DNA of 14,045 bases from an uncultured Desulfovibrio sp. (GTDB taxonomy: Bacteria; Desulfobacterota; Desulfovibrionia; Desulfovibrionales; Desulfovibrionaceae), in NCBI GenBank assembly GCA_900555975.1, contig USNI01000007.1, positions 1-14,045 on the forward strand. The letters run 5' to 3'. Below, piece by piece: positions 1 through 6,865 of the stretch; the stretch's first letter is position 1; the number at the start of each line of letters is the position of its first letter. The position numbers and the translations under genes were made by a program. Below the pieces are notes generated by a model that was given only the letters and a program-made list of their open reading frames with translations, was not told where the DNA came from and did no database searches.

Positions 1-215
1 GTAGTGAGCAGAACGTCGAGTTCTGCGGGATCGGGTTCGTCCGACCACTGATAGGCTCTTTCCAGCAGGCTGTTGGTCTGGCCGTAGCGGGCGGAGAGGA
101 CCACCACAACCTTGTAGCCCTCCTCAAGAGCGGCGAGCACCTTGGTGCGCACCTTTTTCATGCACTCCAGGTCGGCGACGGAGGATCCTCCGAATTTCTG
201 CACAAGAATACGCAT
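1..215 (-). CDS. lysC: Aspartate kinase, N-terminal part (runs off the left edge)
   Basis: Aspartate kinase phosphorylates L-aspartate, the first step toward lysine, threonine, methionine and diaminopimelate. Only the first 71 codons are in the window. The translation starts MRILVQKFGGSSVADLE, which carries the kinase signature KFGGSSV. It continues with VVVVLSARYGQTNSLL, matching the family's VVSAMxGxTN block, and then PDPAELDVLLTT, the start of the ELDxLLxTGE segment. The ATG at 213-215 has an AGGA element about 8 bases upstream on the minus strand. The gene begins 33 bases after the tsaE stop and is probably in the same transcript. The regulatory ACT domains would lie outside the window, so the feedback type cannot be judged. 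Family assignment is firm; completeness of the gene is not visible. Confidence 0.93.
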   Translation of the reverse strand, partial: MRILVQKFGGSSVADLECMKKVRTKVLAALEEGYKVVVVLSARYGQTNSLLERAYQWSDEPDPAELDVLLT

Positions 216-248
216 AGGACAATCCTGAAAAAAGGAGATAAGGAACGG

Positions 249-794
249 TTAAGCCTCATCAACGGGCAGGAAACGTTTTTCGAGCCGTGGGGTCAGTTGG
301 CGCAGAAGAACTTCGGCTGCTTCTCCGTGGGCTTCGATCGTTGCCAGCCGGAAAGTCTGGCATGATTCTTCAGTCTTGTCCAGAGCTTTTGCCCTGTCGC
401 TCCGCACCGGAGCAAGATAAAGATCAAGTCGTTCCGCCGCATGGCGGTCTGCGGCCAGATACTGGGGCCATTCAAGGATGAGAAAGGGATTTCCGTCCTC
501 CAGCATCTCTTCCATTTCTTCGGGCAGCGTTGCGCCTTCCGAGAGGCGATAGAGGTCCGCATGGAGGACTTCGGGATGCGTGGGATAGACGTTGCAGAGC
601 GTGAAGCTGGGGCTGGCGACTTCGGCATGGTCGCCGTCCGGAAGGGCGGACACGAATCCCCGCGTGAATGTCGTCTTTCCGCCGCCGAGATCTGCGAAAA
701 GATAGAGCGTGCGCAAGGAAGTGGGTATCATGGCCTGAGCCAGCATGCGGCCCAGTTCCATGGTGTCTTCGGGGTTTTTCAGAAGGACGGACAT
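249..794 (-). CDS. tsaE: TsaE, ATPase of the tRNA t6A37 modification complex
   Basis: TsaE works with TsaB, TsaC and TsaD to place N6-threonylcarbamoyl on A37 of ANN-decoding tRNAs; its ATPase activity is needed for turnover of the TsaBDE complex. The 181-aa protein shows the family order: a Walker A-like loop ADLGGGKTT (34-42), a SPSFTLCNVY block (61-70), HADLYRL (78-84) and LILEWPQYL (105-113), matching the usual HxDLYRL and EWPE motifs. The first P-loop position is Ala34 (codon GCA) where the family normally has Gly (GDLGAGKTT). The protein is longer than the usual 150 or so residues because of its C-terminal part. The ATG at 794 has a purine-rich SD (AAGGGGGA) and lies inside the 3' end of the NAD(P)HX gene (16-base overlap), which implies translational coupling. 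Confidence 0.93.
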   Translation of the reverse strand: MSVLLKNPEDTMELGRMLAQAMIPTSLRTLYLFADLGGGKTTFTRGFVSALPDGDHAEVASPSFTLCNVYPTHPEVLHADLYRLSEGATLPEEMEEMLEDGNPFLILEWPQYLAADRHAAERLDLYLAPVRSDRAKALDKTEESCQTFRLATIEAHGEAAEVLLRQLTPRLEKRFLPVDEA

Positions 795-2446
795 GGATCC
801 CCCTTGTTGGGTTCGCCTGCCGGAGCGAGAGCGCGGGGCAGGGCATCGGCTATGTCATGCGGGTCGTTGCCGCGCATGGGAAAATCACGGGAAAGACGTA
901 TGCCGGCAAGAGCGTGCGTCCATACTCCCAGCGTTGCGGCAAGTCCTGACGCATGTCCCCGGGCGAGAAGAGCGCCGATGAGACCGGCCAGAACGTCGCC
1001 GGATCCTGCCACGGCGAGCTGCGGAACATTCCAGGGCGCGATGACGGAAGGTTCACCGGGAACGGCGATGAGGGTGCCTTCACCCTTGAGTACCCAGACG
1101 GCGGACGCCAGGCCGGCCAGTCCGGACAGGGCGTTGAAGCGGTCGGCCTGTACGGAGGAAGGATTGATGCCGAGGAGCGTGGCGGCCTCTCCGGGATGCG
1201 GGGTGAGCACGTCGCAGGGACGCAGGAGAGAAAGAAGTTCCGGTCTTGAGGCAAGGGCGTAGAGTGCATCGGCGTCCAGCACCATGGGAGGACGGTTCGG
1301 AAGTTTCAGAAGGGCTTCGGCAAAGTCCGCGGCTCCCCTGTCGCGTCCGAGGCCTGGTCCGAAGACCAGCGCGCCGAAGGTCGGCAGCAGTTCGGAAAGC
1401 ATCCCTGCATCTTCCGCGCACCAGCCTCCGTTGCCGGCTTTTCCCGACAGGGCATGAAGCGTCAGCGCGGGCATGCCGATGCGGGCGGCGTTCAGCACGG
1501 GTTCCGGGCCTGCCAGCATGACGAGTCCTGCTCCGGCCCGCAGCGCGGCCCATGCCGAAAGACAGGGGGCCCCCGTGTAGGAAGCGCACCCTCCGGCAAC
1601 GAGAACCCTGCCTGCCGCGCCCTTATGGGCCGGTCCATGCGGCATCCTGACCGGCGCGGCGTCGAGCTGAGGCATGATGCGGGAGGAGGCGCCGTGTTCC
1701 ACGACATAGGGAGCGCCTCTGTCCGTCATGCTGAGAAAGGGCATCCAGGTGCGGAACGAGGGGGGACAGGCTTTCTGAACGGCTCTCGGCATGCCTATGG
1801 GATGCACTTCAAGCAGGCCCGTGTATTCTTCCGCCTCAGGAAGCAGAAGCCCCGGCTTGGGGGCCTGGAACGTCACCGTCACGTGCGCGCGGACGGCCAC
1901 GGGCGAGGGCCGGCCGTTGCGTGCGGAAAGTCCGGACGGAATGTCGACGGACAGGACGAGCCGAGCGTCAAGCGCATTGAGCCTTGTCACCAGGCCGGCT
2001 TCCCGGTCCCGCAGTTCTCCATGAAAACCGGTACCGAGCAGACCGTCCACGATGATGTCAGGCCTGGAAGGAATGCCTGAGGCATCGTTTTTCCACGCGT
2101 CCGCGGAAAAAGCGGGCACGCCGAGCGCCGTGGCCACGTTCAGCCAGTGGAACGCCGCACCTTTGTACTGTTCAGGGCTGCGGGTGCAGAGAAGAACGGG
2201 ATGCGCCCCGGCATCCAGAAGATGCCGGGCCATGCAGAAGGCGTCGCCGCCGTTGTTGCCGCCGCCGGCAAGCAGAAGTACGGAGGCGCCGTACAGGGAA
2301 AGATTCCGTGCGGCAGCCTGCGTCCGCAGACAGTCCATGGCGGCGCGCGCCGCGTTTTCCATGAGCGTTTCCTCGGAAATGCCGGCGGATATGGCGGCTG
2401 CGTCCCAGCGTGCCATTTCTTCAGGTGTGGGAACGGGAACGAACAT
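779..2446 (-). CDS. nnr: Bifunctional NAD(P)HX epimerase / ADP-dependent NAD(P)HX dehydratase
   Basis: This enzyme repairs hydrated NADH/NADPH: the N-terminal YjeF_N domain epimerises R-NAD(P)HX, and the C-terminal ribokinase-like domain dehydrates S-NAD(P)HX using ADP. At 555 aa it has the length of the fused family. The epimerase domain (about 1-220) shows GGGNNGGDAF (61-70), VDGLLGTG (133-140) and SVDIPSGL (166-173). The dehydratase domain (about 250-540) shows HKGAAGRVLVAGG (274-286), VFGPGLG (361-367), LDADAL (390-395), LTPHPGEAATLLG (414-426) and AGSGDVLAG (480-488), the last carrying the catalytic Asp. The frame stays open to 2680, but the ATG at 2446 has a near-perfect AGGAGG SD and begins the conserved domain; the extra 78 residues overlap acpS and are not credible. 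Both catalytic halves look intact. Confidence 0.95.
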   Translation of the reverse strand: MFVPVPTPEEMARWDAAAISAGISEETLMENAARAAMDCLRTQAAARNLSLYGASVLLLAGGGNNGGDAFCMARHLLDAGAHPVLLCTRSPEQYKGAAFHWLNVATALGVPAFSADAWKNDASGIPSRPDIIVDGLLGTGFHGELRDREAGLVTRLNALDARLVLSVDIPSGLSARNGRPSPVAVRAHVTVTFQAPKPGLLLPEAEEYTGLLEVHPIGMPRAVQKACPPSFRTWMPFLSMTDRGAPYVVEHGASSRIMPQLDAAPVRMPHGPAHKGAAGRVLVAGGCASYTGAPCLSAWAALRAGAGLVMLAGPEPVLNAARIGMPALTLHALSGKAGNGGWCAEDAGMLSELLPTFGALVFGPGLGRDRGAADFAEALLKLPNRPPMVLDADALYALASRPELLSLLRPCDVLTPHPGEAATLLGINPSSVQADRFNALSGLAGLASAVWVLKGEGTLIAVPGEPSVIAPWNVPQLAVAGSGDVLAGLIGALLARGHASGLAATLGVWTHALAGIRLSRDFPMRGNDPHDIADALPRALAPAGEPNKGDPCPSF

Positions 2447-2522
2447 TGTACTTCCTCCTGTCTCGGGCAGGTACCGGATCAGGCCCGGGAAGGGTCTGCG
2501 TTCTGGAGAACCGGAACGTTTA

Positions 2523-2903
2523 TCAGGATTCGAGAATGACCACGGCTCCGGCCACATCGCGTTCATGGGAAATGGAGACGTGGACGGTCCGTACTCCCAT
2601 GCTTTCGGCTCTGGCTGCGGCGGCGCCGTGCAGATGAAGTTCCGGTCTGCCCGAAGCAAGCGGGAGGATCTCCACGTCATGCATGCCTACGCCTTCGGAA
2701 AAGCCTGTGCCGAGGGCCTTGACGGCGGCTTCCTTGGCGGCGAAACGTCCGGCCACGTAGGCCGTTCGTCCGGCGGAGGCGGAAGGCAGGCTCTCGCGTT
2801 CCCTTTCCGTGAGCACGCGGGTCAGAAAGCGATCCCCGTAGCGTTCGAGCAGGGAGGCTATGCGGGACAGGGCCGTAAGATCGAATCCAGTGCCTTGAAT
2901 CAT
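2523..2903 (-). CDS. acpS: Holo-[acyl-carrier-protein] synthase
   Basis: AcpS transfers 4'-phosphopantetheine from CoA to the conserved serine of acyl carrier protein, activating it for fatty-acid synthesis. The 126-aa length is typical. Metal- and CoA-binding residues are in place: Asp8 in GTGFDLTALSRI, and Glu58 in RFAAKEAAVKALGTG (53-67), the strongest family signature. The C-terminal strand VHVSISHERDVAGAVVI (107-123) also matches. The start at 2903 lies five bases after the TSUP gene stop, so the two are probably co-transcribed. The next gene, for NAD(P)HX repair, follows after 76 bases; acpS next to this repair enzyme is a frequent bacterial arrangement (known context). Confidence 0.95.
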   Translation of the reverse strand: MIQGTGFDLTALSRIASLLERYGDRFLTRVLTERERESLPSASAGRTAYVAGRFAAKEAAVKALGTGFSEGVGMHDVEILPLASGRPELHLHGAAAARAESMGVRTVHVSISHERDVAGAVVILES

Positions 2904-2908
2904 GGGAG

Positions 2909-3709
2909 TCAGTGAAGAATGTTCCAGAGCATCTCACCGGCCGTCACATACAGAAAGACGGCAAAGAAACGCCGCAGGACGGGAACGGGCAGCGTGTGGG
3001 CGAGCTTTGCTCCGAGAGGTGCGAAAAAGACGCTGGAACAGGCAATGCCCAGCGTGGCGGGAATGTTCACGTAACCGAGACTCCAGGGCGGAAGCATCGG
3101 ATCGGACCAGCCTACGACGATGAAGCCGAGGGTTCCGGCAATGGCGATGGGCCAGCTGATGGCCGCGGAAGTGCCTACGGCCTGCCGCATTTCCACCCCG
3201 CACCAGCGAAGGAAGGGAACGGACATGCTGCCGCCGCCGAGTCCCACAAGACTGGATACGCCGCCGATGGTGAAGCCTGCGGCGGCGAGCACGGACTTGC
3301 CCGGCATGGTTCTGCGCGGATGAGGGTAGAAGTCGAGAAGCATCTGTGTGGCGATGCAGACAAGAAAGACCACGAAAAAGGCGCGAAGTCCCCACGTGGA
3401 CATGCGTGAGGCAAGCCATGCGGCGCAGATCGTGCCGAGCACGATGGCCGGAGCAAGCCCCAGCACGTATTTCCACAGAACGCCGCCCCTTCTGGCATGG
3501 GAGCGCGTGCTTGATATCGCCGTGAAAAGAATGCTGGAGAGCGATGTGCCCACGGCAAGGTGCATGATGAGTTCCTGCGGAATGTCGCCCTGAAGACGGA
3601 AGATCATGTTCAGGAGCGGCACGACCACGAGTCCGCCCCCGATGCCGATGAGTCCGGAAAGAAAGCCGGCGATGGCGCCGCAGAGCAGATAGAGAATGAT
3701 GATGGTCAT
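2909..3709 (-). CDS. TSUP (TauE/SafE) family membrane transporter
   Basis: A 266-aa integral membrane protein of the TauE/SafE/YfcA (TSUP) family. Members export or import sulfite, sulfoacetate, sulfolactate or other organic anions; the substrate here cannot be read from sequence. The family's internal duplication is clear: GFLSGLIGIGGGLVVVPLL (15-33) is echoed by GGVSSLVGLGGGSMSVPFL (149-167), and AVGTSLSS (52-59) by AVGTSAAIS (177-185). About seven or eight hydrophobic segments are visible. The ATG at 3709 is the only in-frame choice, because an in-frame stop lies just upstream, yet no good SD precedes it. A 162-bp gap with a strong hairpin separates it from the FMN gene upstream, so it may head its own transcript with acpS. 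A role in moving sulfite or sulfonates would fit a sulfur-metabolising anaerobe, but that is inference. Confidence 0.88.
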   Translation of the reverse strand: MTIIILYLLCGAIAGFLSGLIGIGGGLVVVPLLNMIFRLQGDIPQELIMHLAVGTSLSSILFTAISSTRSHARRGGVLWKYVLGLAPAIVLGTICAAWLASRMSTWGLRAFFVVFLVCIATQMLLDFYPHPRRTMPGKSVLAAAGFTIGGVSSLVGLGGGSMSVPFLRWCGVEMRQAVGTSAAISWPIAIAGTLGFIVVGWSDPMLPPWSLGYVNIPATLGIACSSVFFAPLGAKLAHTLPVPVLRRFFAVFLYVTAGEMLWNILH

Positions 3710-3838
3710 GGTACAGATTCAGCAGCACGACTGCGGACATGCTGCACGATCCGGATGATCGGGGACCGGAAGGAGAGATGCCGGCTGTGCTGGAAAGCGG
3801 AAGTGATTTCTACGGAAAGCGTGTCCGGAAGGGAACGG

Positions 3839-3865
3839 CGGCCGGTCCGTGGATCGGACCGGCCG
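3839..3865 (-). terminator. GC-rich hairpin after the FMN dehydrogenase gene
   Basis: Perfect 11-bp stem (CGGCCGGTCCG / CGGACCGGCCG) with a 5-base TGGAT loop, six bases past the FMN gene's stop codon. On the minus strand it is followed by CCGTTCCCTTCC, so the U-tract is poor. It is likely a transcript end or an RNA-stabilising hairpin; a Rho-independent terminator is plausible but not certain. Confidence 0.55.
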
Positions 3866-3871
3866 GAAAAG

Positions 3872-4903
3872 TCAGGCCAGGATGTCGGCGCTGATGGACG
3901 CGATGTCCGCACAGCCGGTGAGGGCCATGGCCGAGGTGAGCTGTCCCTTGATGTCGGCCACGTAGGAGGTCACGCCTTCGGTCTGACCGCCCACGGCGGC
4001 TATAGAGAAGGGACGACCGATGAGCACGGCCTTTGCGCCGAGGGCCAGCAGCTTGAGCACGTCAGTGCCGGAGCGTACGCCGCCGTCGGCAAGCACGGGA
4101 ATTCTTTCGCCTACGGCCGCAGCGATGCCGGGCAGAACGTCGGCGCCGCCGGGGGTGCCGTCGAGCACGCGTCCGCCGTGGTTGGACACCACGATGGCGT
4201 CCACACCGGCGTCGATGGCGATGCGGGCATCGGTCACGGTCATCACGCCCTTGATCATGAACTTTGCACCGCGTTCATGCACGAAGCGGGCGATCTCCGT
4301 CAGTTCTTCCGCACTCTTGGGAGCGACGGGGCGGCCCTGCAGACGCAGCGTCACAAGACCTGCCGCATCCACGTCCATGCCCACCACGGGGCAGCCCGTG
4401 GCCGTGGCCGCTTCCAGTCTGTTCCACAGAAAGTCGCCTTCCCAGGGCTTGATGAAGGGAATGCCCCATCCGTCGGCCTTGCGGATGGCCGCGAAGGCGC
4501 AGTCGGTGATGAGGGAGCCGACACCGTCGCCGCCGCAGCCGATGATGCCCGCCTGCTTAGAGCCGCAGATCACCGCTTCGGCATAGGCGGCTTCATCCAC
4601 GGGATTCTGGGAGGCGTCGCCCATGTTGAAGGCCACGCCGCCGATGGGGGCGGCGAGCAGCGGCAGTGCCAGCTTGAGGCCGAGAATTTCGGTGGAAGTG
4701 TCGGGCTGGGCCGCGGTATGAAGGCAGCGCATGGCCAGCTTCACGCGGGCCAGAGCCTCGATGTTGGCGCGGAAGGACGAGCCGGTACCGAGACCGCCCA
4801 TGCCGGGAACTTCGCCGGCACAGACCTTGCCGTCGCACTGGGGGCAGACGCGGCAATGGCCCTTCATGCGTTCACGGGCCAGCTGTTTGGTGGATGCGTC
4901 CAT
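3872..4903 (-). CDS. FMN-dependent alpha-hydroxy-acid dehydrogenase with N-terminal Cys cluster
   Basis: A 343-aa TIM-barrel flavoenzyme of the (S)-2-hydroxy-acid oxidase/dehydrogenase family (lactate, glycolate and related substrates; IPP isomerase type 2 is a distant relative). Visible active-site elements are Lys218 in MIKGVMT, the catalytic His242 and Arg245 in SNHGGRVLD (240-248), and the phosphate-binding DGGVRSGTD (273-281) and GRPF (296-299). The N-terminus carries C-x2-C-x2-C-x4-C (Cys17, 20, 23, 28) followed by GEVPGMGGLGTG, a feature I recall from homologues in strict anaerobes but not from classical lactate oxidases. The frame opens at 4933, but the ATG at 4903 has AGGAG eight bases upstream, and the earlier ATGs lie inside or too close to that site. 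The exact substrate is unknown. Hairpins flank the gene on both sides. Confidence 0.88.
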   Translation of the reverse strand: MDASTKQLARERMKGHCRVCPQCDGKVCAGEVPGMGGLGTGSSFRANIEALARVKLAMRCLHTAAQPDTSTEILGLKLALPLLAAPIGGVAFNMGDASQNPVDEAAYAEAVICGSKQAGIIGCGGDGVGSLITDCAFAAIRKADGWGIPFIKPWEGDFLWNRLEAATATGCPVVGMDVDAAGLVTLRLQGRPVAPKSAEELTEIARFVHERGAKFMIKGVMTVTDARIAIDAGVDAIVVSNHGGRVLDGTPGGADVLPGIAAAVGERIPVLADGGVRSGTDVLKLLALGAKAVLIGRPFSIAAVGGQTEGVTSYVADIKGQLTSAMALTGCADIASISADILA

Positions 4904-4933
4904 GATCATCTCTCCTGTACGGTAAAAGGACAT

Positions 4934-4968
4934 TCCGTCCGGCGCGTCGAGGTGACGCGCCGGACGGA
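4934..4968 (-). terminator. Strong hairpin after purE
   Basis: A 15-bp perfect stem (TCCGTCCGGCGCGTC / GACGCGCCGGACGGA) with a GAGGT loop, 19 bases past the purE stop. On the minus strand it is followed by ATGTCCTTTTACC, a short U-rich tail. The stem is very stable, but the U-tract is displaced and short. A likely transcript end for purE; it leaves only 30 bases before the FMN gene's start, too little for a separate promoter outside the hairpin. Confidence 0.6.
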
Positions 4969-4987
4969 GAGGCGGCAGAAAAAGGGT

Positions 4988-5482
4988 TCAGGCTTTGTGT
5001 CTGGCTTCCAGCTCGGCGGCTGCCTTGACGACGGAGGCCTTGTAGCCTTCGCGTTCGGTGCGGATGAGAGCCGCGACGCGTTCATCATGCAGAGCAATGA
5101 TCTGTGCGGCAAGCCACGCGGCGTTCTTGGCTCCGTTCAGAGCCACGGTGGCCACGGGGAAACCGGAGGGCATCTGCACCGTGGCATACAGGGCGTCGAG
5201 TCCGCCGATGGTCGAACCGGCGACCGGAATGCCGATGACGGGCTTTATGGTGCGGGCGGCCACGGCTCCGGCCAGATGGGCGGCCATGCCCGCGGCGCAG
5301 ATGTAGACTTCGCAGCCGTCGGCTTCCAGTTCTTTCATGAGCTGTTCGGTGCGTTCGGGCGTGCGATGCGCCGAGGTGATGGTATAGCGGTAGGAAATGC
5401 CGAGTTTCTTCAGCACGTCGGCACATGCGCCCACGACGGGATCGTCGGAGGCGGATCCGATGAAAATGGCAACCTGGGTCAT
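4988..5482 (-). CDS. purE: 5-(carboxyamino)imidazole ribonucleotide mutase (PurE)
   Basis: PurE produces 4-carboxy-5-aminoimidazole ribonucleotide in purine synthesis. The 164-aa protein carries GSASDD (9-14), SAHRTPERT (37-45) and [10 protein letters not shown] (63-72), followed by [20 protein letters not shown] (94-113). The SAHRTP loop with catalytic His39 and the QMPSGxPV strand favour the class I (N5-CAIR mutase) group over the class II AIR carboxylases, which usually have SAHKGP. The purK partner needed by class I enzymes is not adjacent; whether it exists elsewhere cannot be seen. The start at 5482 has AAGGA about 8 bases upstream. purD lies upstream across an 88-base gap that contains a perfect hairpin without a U-tract, so purD-purE co-transcription is likely. 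Confidence 0.95.
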   Translation of the reverse strand: MTQVAIFIGSASDDPVVGACADVLKKLGISYRYTITSAHRTPERTEQLMKELEADGCEVYICAAGMAAHLAGAVAARTIKPVIGIPVAGSTIGGLDALYATVQMPSGFPVATVALNGAKNAAWLAAQIIALHDERVAALIRTEREGYKASVVKAAAELEARHKA

Positions 5483-5504
5483 GAGGGAATCCTTGTGTGT
5501 TTGT

Positions 5505-5523
5505 CGGACGGTACGACCGTCCG
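5505..5523 (-). other. Hairpin in the purD-purE intergenic gap
   Basis: Perfect 8-bp inverted repeat CGGACGGT / ACCGTCCG with a 3-base loop, about 22 bases upstream of the purE start codon and 47 bases after the purD stop. No U-tract follows on either strand, so it is not a classical terminator. It may mark RNA processing or mRNA stabilisation between the two cistrons. Confidence 0.5.
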
Positions 5524-5570
5524 TCTCCTCCGGAGCAAAGAGGCGCTTTCCCGGAAGGATTACGGTGATG

Positions 5571-6854
5571 CTACGCCAGGCCGAGACGCTTCAGGCCCTT
5601 GAGGCCGATGTCGCTGCGGAACTGGCTGTGTTCCATGGAAAGGCGGTCCAGTCCTTCGTAGGCGCGTTTCTGCGCGTCTCTGAGATCTTTGCCGAGAGCG
5701 GTCACGCAGAGCACCCGTCCGCCGCTGGAAAGAATGCGTTCCCCGTCTCTGCGGGTGCCAGCCTGAAAGACCTGGACGTCGTCCAGTTCTTCGGCGCTGC
5801 TGATGCCGGAAATGGGCATGCCCTTGGGATACGAGCCGGGATAACCTGCGGAGGTGAGCACCACGCCGAGAGCCGAGCGGTCTTCAATGTCGAGCTTCAC
5901 GGTGTCGAGCCTGCCTTCCAGGCACGCCGTGATCACGTCGACGAGATCGTTTTTGAGGCGCATGAGCAGGGGCTGACACTCGGGGTCACCGAAGCGCACA
6001 TTGTATTCAAGCACCTTCGGCCCGTCTTCGGTCATCATGAGTCCCGCATACAGGATGCCGGTGAACGGCGTGCCGCGACGGGCCATCTCCGCAAGAATGG
6101 GGCGGGTCACGATGTCGGCCATGGCGTCGAGTCTTTCATCGGGAAGCACGGGGGCGGGACTGTAGGCGCCCATGCCTCCGGTGTTGGGCCCCTTGTCGCC
6201 GTCGAACACGGCCTTGTGGTCCTGGGCGGAGGGCAGCGGCAGAGCGGTTCTGCCGTCGCAGAAGCACAGCAGAGAGACCTCCTCACCCCTGAGAAACTCT
6301 TCGATGAGCACGGTGCCGGCCGCATCCCCGAAGGCATGGTCGTCAAACATGAGATCAAGAGCGGCGCGGACCTCTTCATCGGTCATGGCCACGATGACAC
6401 CCTTGCCTGCGGCCAGGCCGTCGGCCTTGATCACGAGCGGTGCCCCGTGTTCGGCCGCGAAGGCATCGGCATCGGCACGGCTGGTGAATACTCCTGCGGC
6501 CGCCGTGGGAACGCCCGCCGCCTGCATGACTTCCTTGGCGAAGGACTTGCTGCCTTCCAGTCTGGCACAGGCCGCCACGGGGCCGAAGCAGGGAATGCCC
6601 GCTTCCTTCATGGCGTCCACGACGCCCAGCGTGAGCGGAAGTTCAGGTCCGGGGACCACGAGATCCACGGCCTTTTCTCTGGCGAAAGCCACGAGAGCGG
6701 GAATGTCGTTGTCCTTGATGGGAACGTTGACGGCAATGCCGGCCGTACCGCCGTTGCCGGGAGCCACGAACAGTTCCGTCACTGCCGGACACTGCTTCAG
6801 CTTCCACGCCAGGGCGTGTTCACGCCCGCCGGAACCTATGATGAGTATGCGCAT
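5571..6854 (-). CDS. purD: Phosphoribosylamine-glycine ligase (GAR synthetase, PurD)
   Basis: PurD joins phosphoribosylamine and glycine with ATP to make glycinamide ribonucleotide, the second step of purine synthesis. The 427-aa length is typical of the monofunctional enzyme. The N-domain motif GSGGREHAL (7-15) and PGNGGTA (32-38) are intact. The ATP-grasp region shows KADGLAAGKGV (143-153), DHKAVFDGDKGPNTGGMGAY (212-231) and the Mg-binding EYNVRFGDPE (283-292). The start at 6854 has AAGGAAGGG upstream, and that SD sits in the 11-base gap after the glutamine synthetase stop, so translation of the two genes is likely linked. Glutamine is the amide donor for phosphoribosylamine synthesis, the reaction directly before PurD, which makes the pairing with glnN metabolically sensible (inference). 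Confidence 0.96.
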   Translation of the reverse strand: MRILIIGSGGREHALAWKLKQCPAVTELFVAPGNGGTAGIAVNVPIKDNDIPALVAFAREKAVDLVVPGPELPLTLGVVDAMKEAGIPCFGPVAACARLEGSKSFAKEVMQAAGVPTAAAGVFTSRADADAFAAEHGAPLVIKADGLAAGKGVIVAMTDEEVRAALDLMFDDHAFGDAAGTVLIEEFLRGEEVSLLCFCDGRTALPLPSAQDHKAVFDGDKGPNTGGMGAYSPAPVLPDERLDAMADIVTRPILAEMARRGTPFTGILYAGLMMTEDGPKVLEYNVRFGDPECQPLLMRLKNDLVDVITACLEGRLDTVKLDIEDRSALGVVLTSAGYPGSYPKGMPISGISSAEELDDVQVFQAGTRRDGERILSSGGRVLCVTALGKDLRDAQKRAYEGLDRLSMEHSQFRSDIGLKGLKRLGLA

Positions 6855-6865
6855 GGTACCCTTCC

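Noticed and set aside
2447..2680. N-terminal extension of the NAD(P)HX repair enzyme
   Set aside because: Overlaps acpS in another frame, while the ATG at 2446 has a strong AGGAGG and starts the conserved domain.
3560..5602. 680-codon open frame on the plus strand
   Set aside because: Antisense to TSUP, the FMN enzyme and purE, which carry clear family motifs. Its Gly/His-rich translation is what codon bias on the opposite strand produces.
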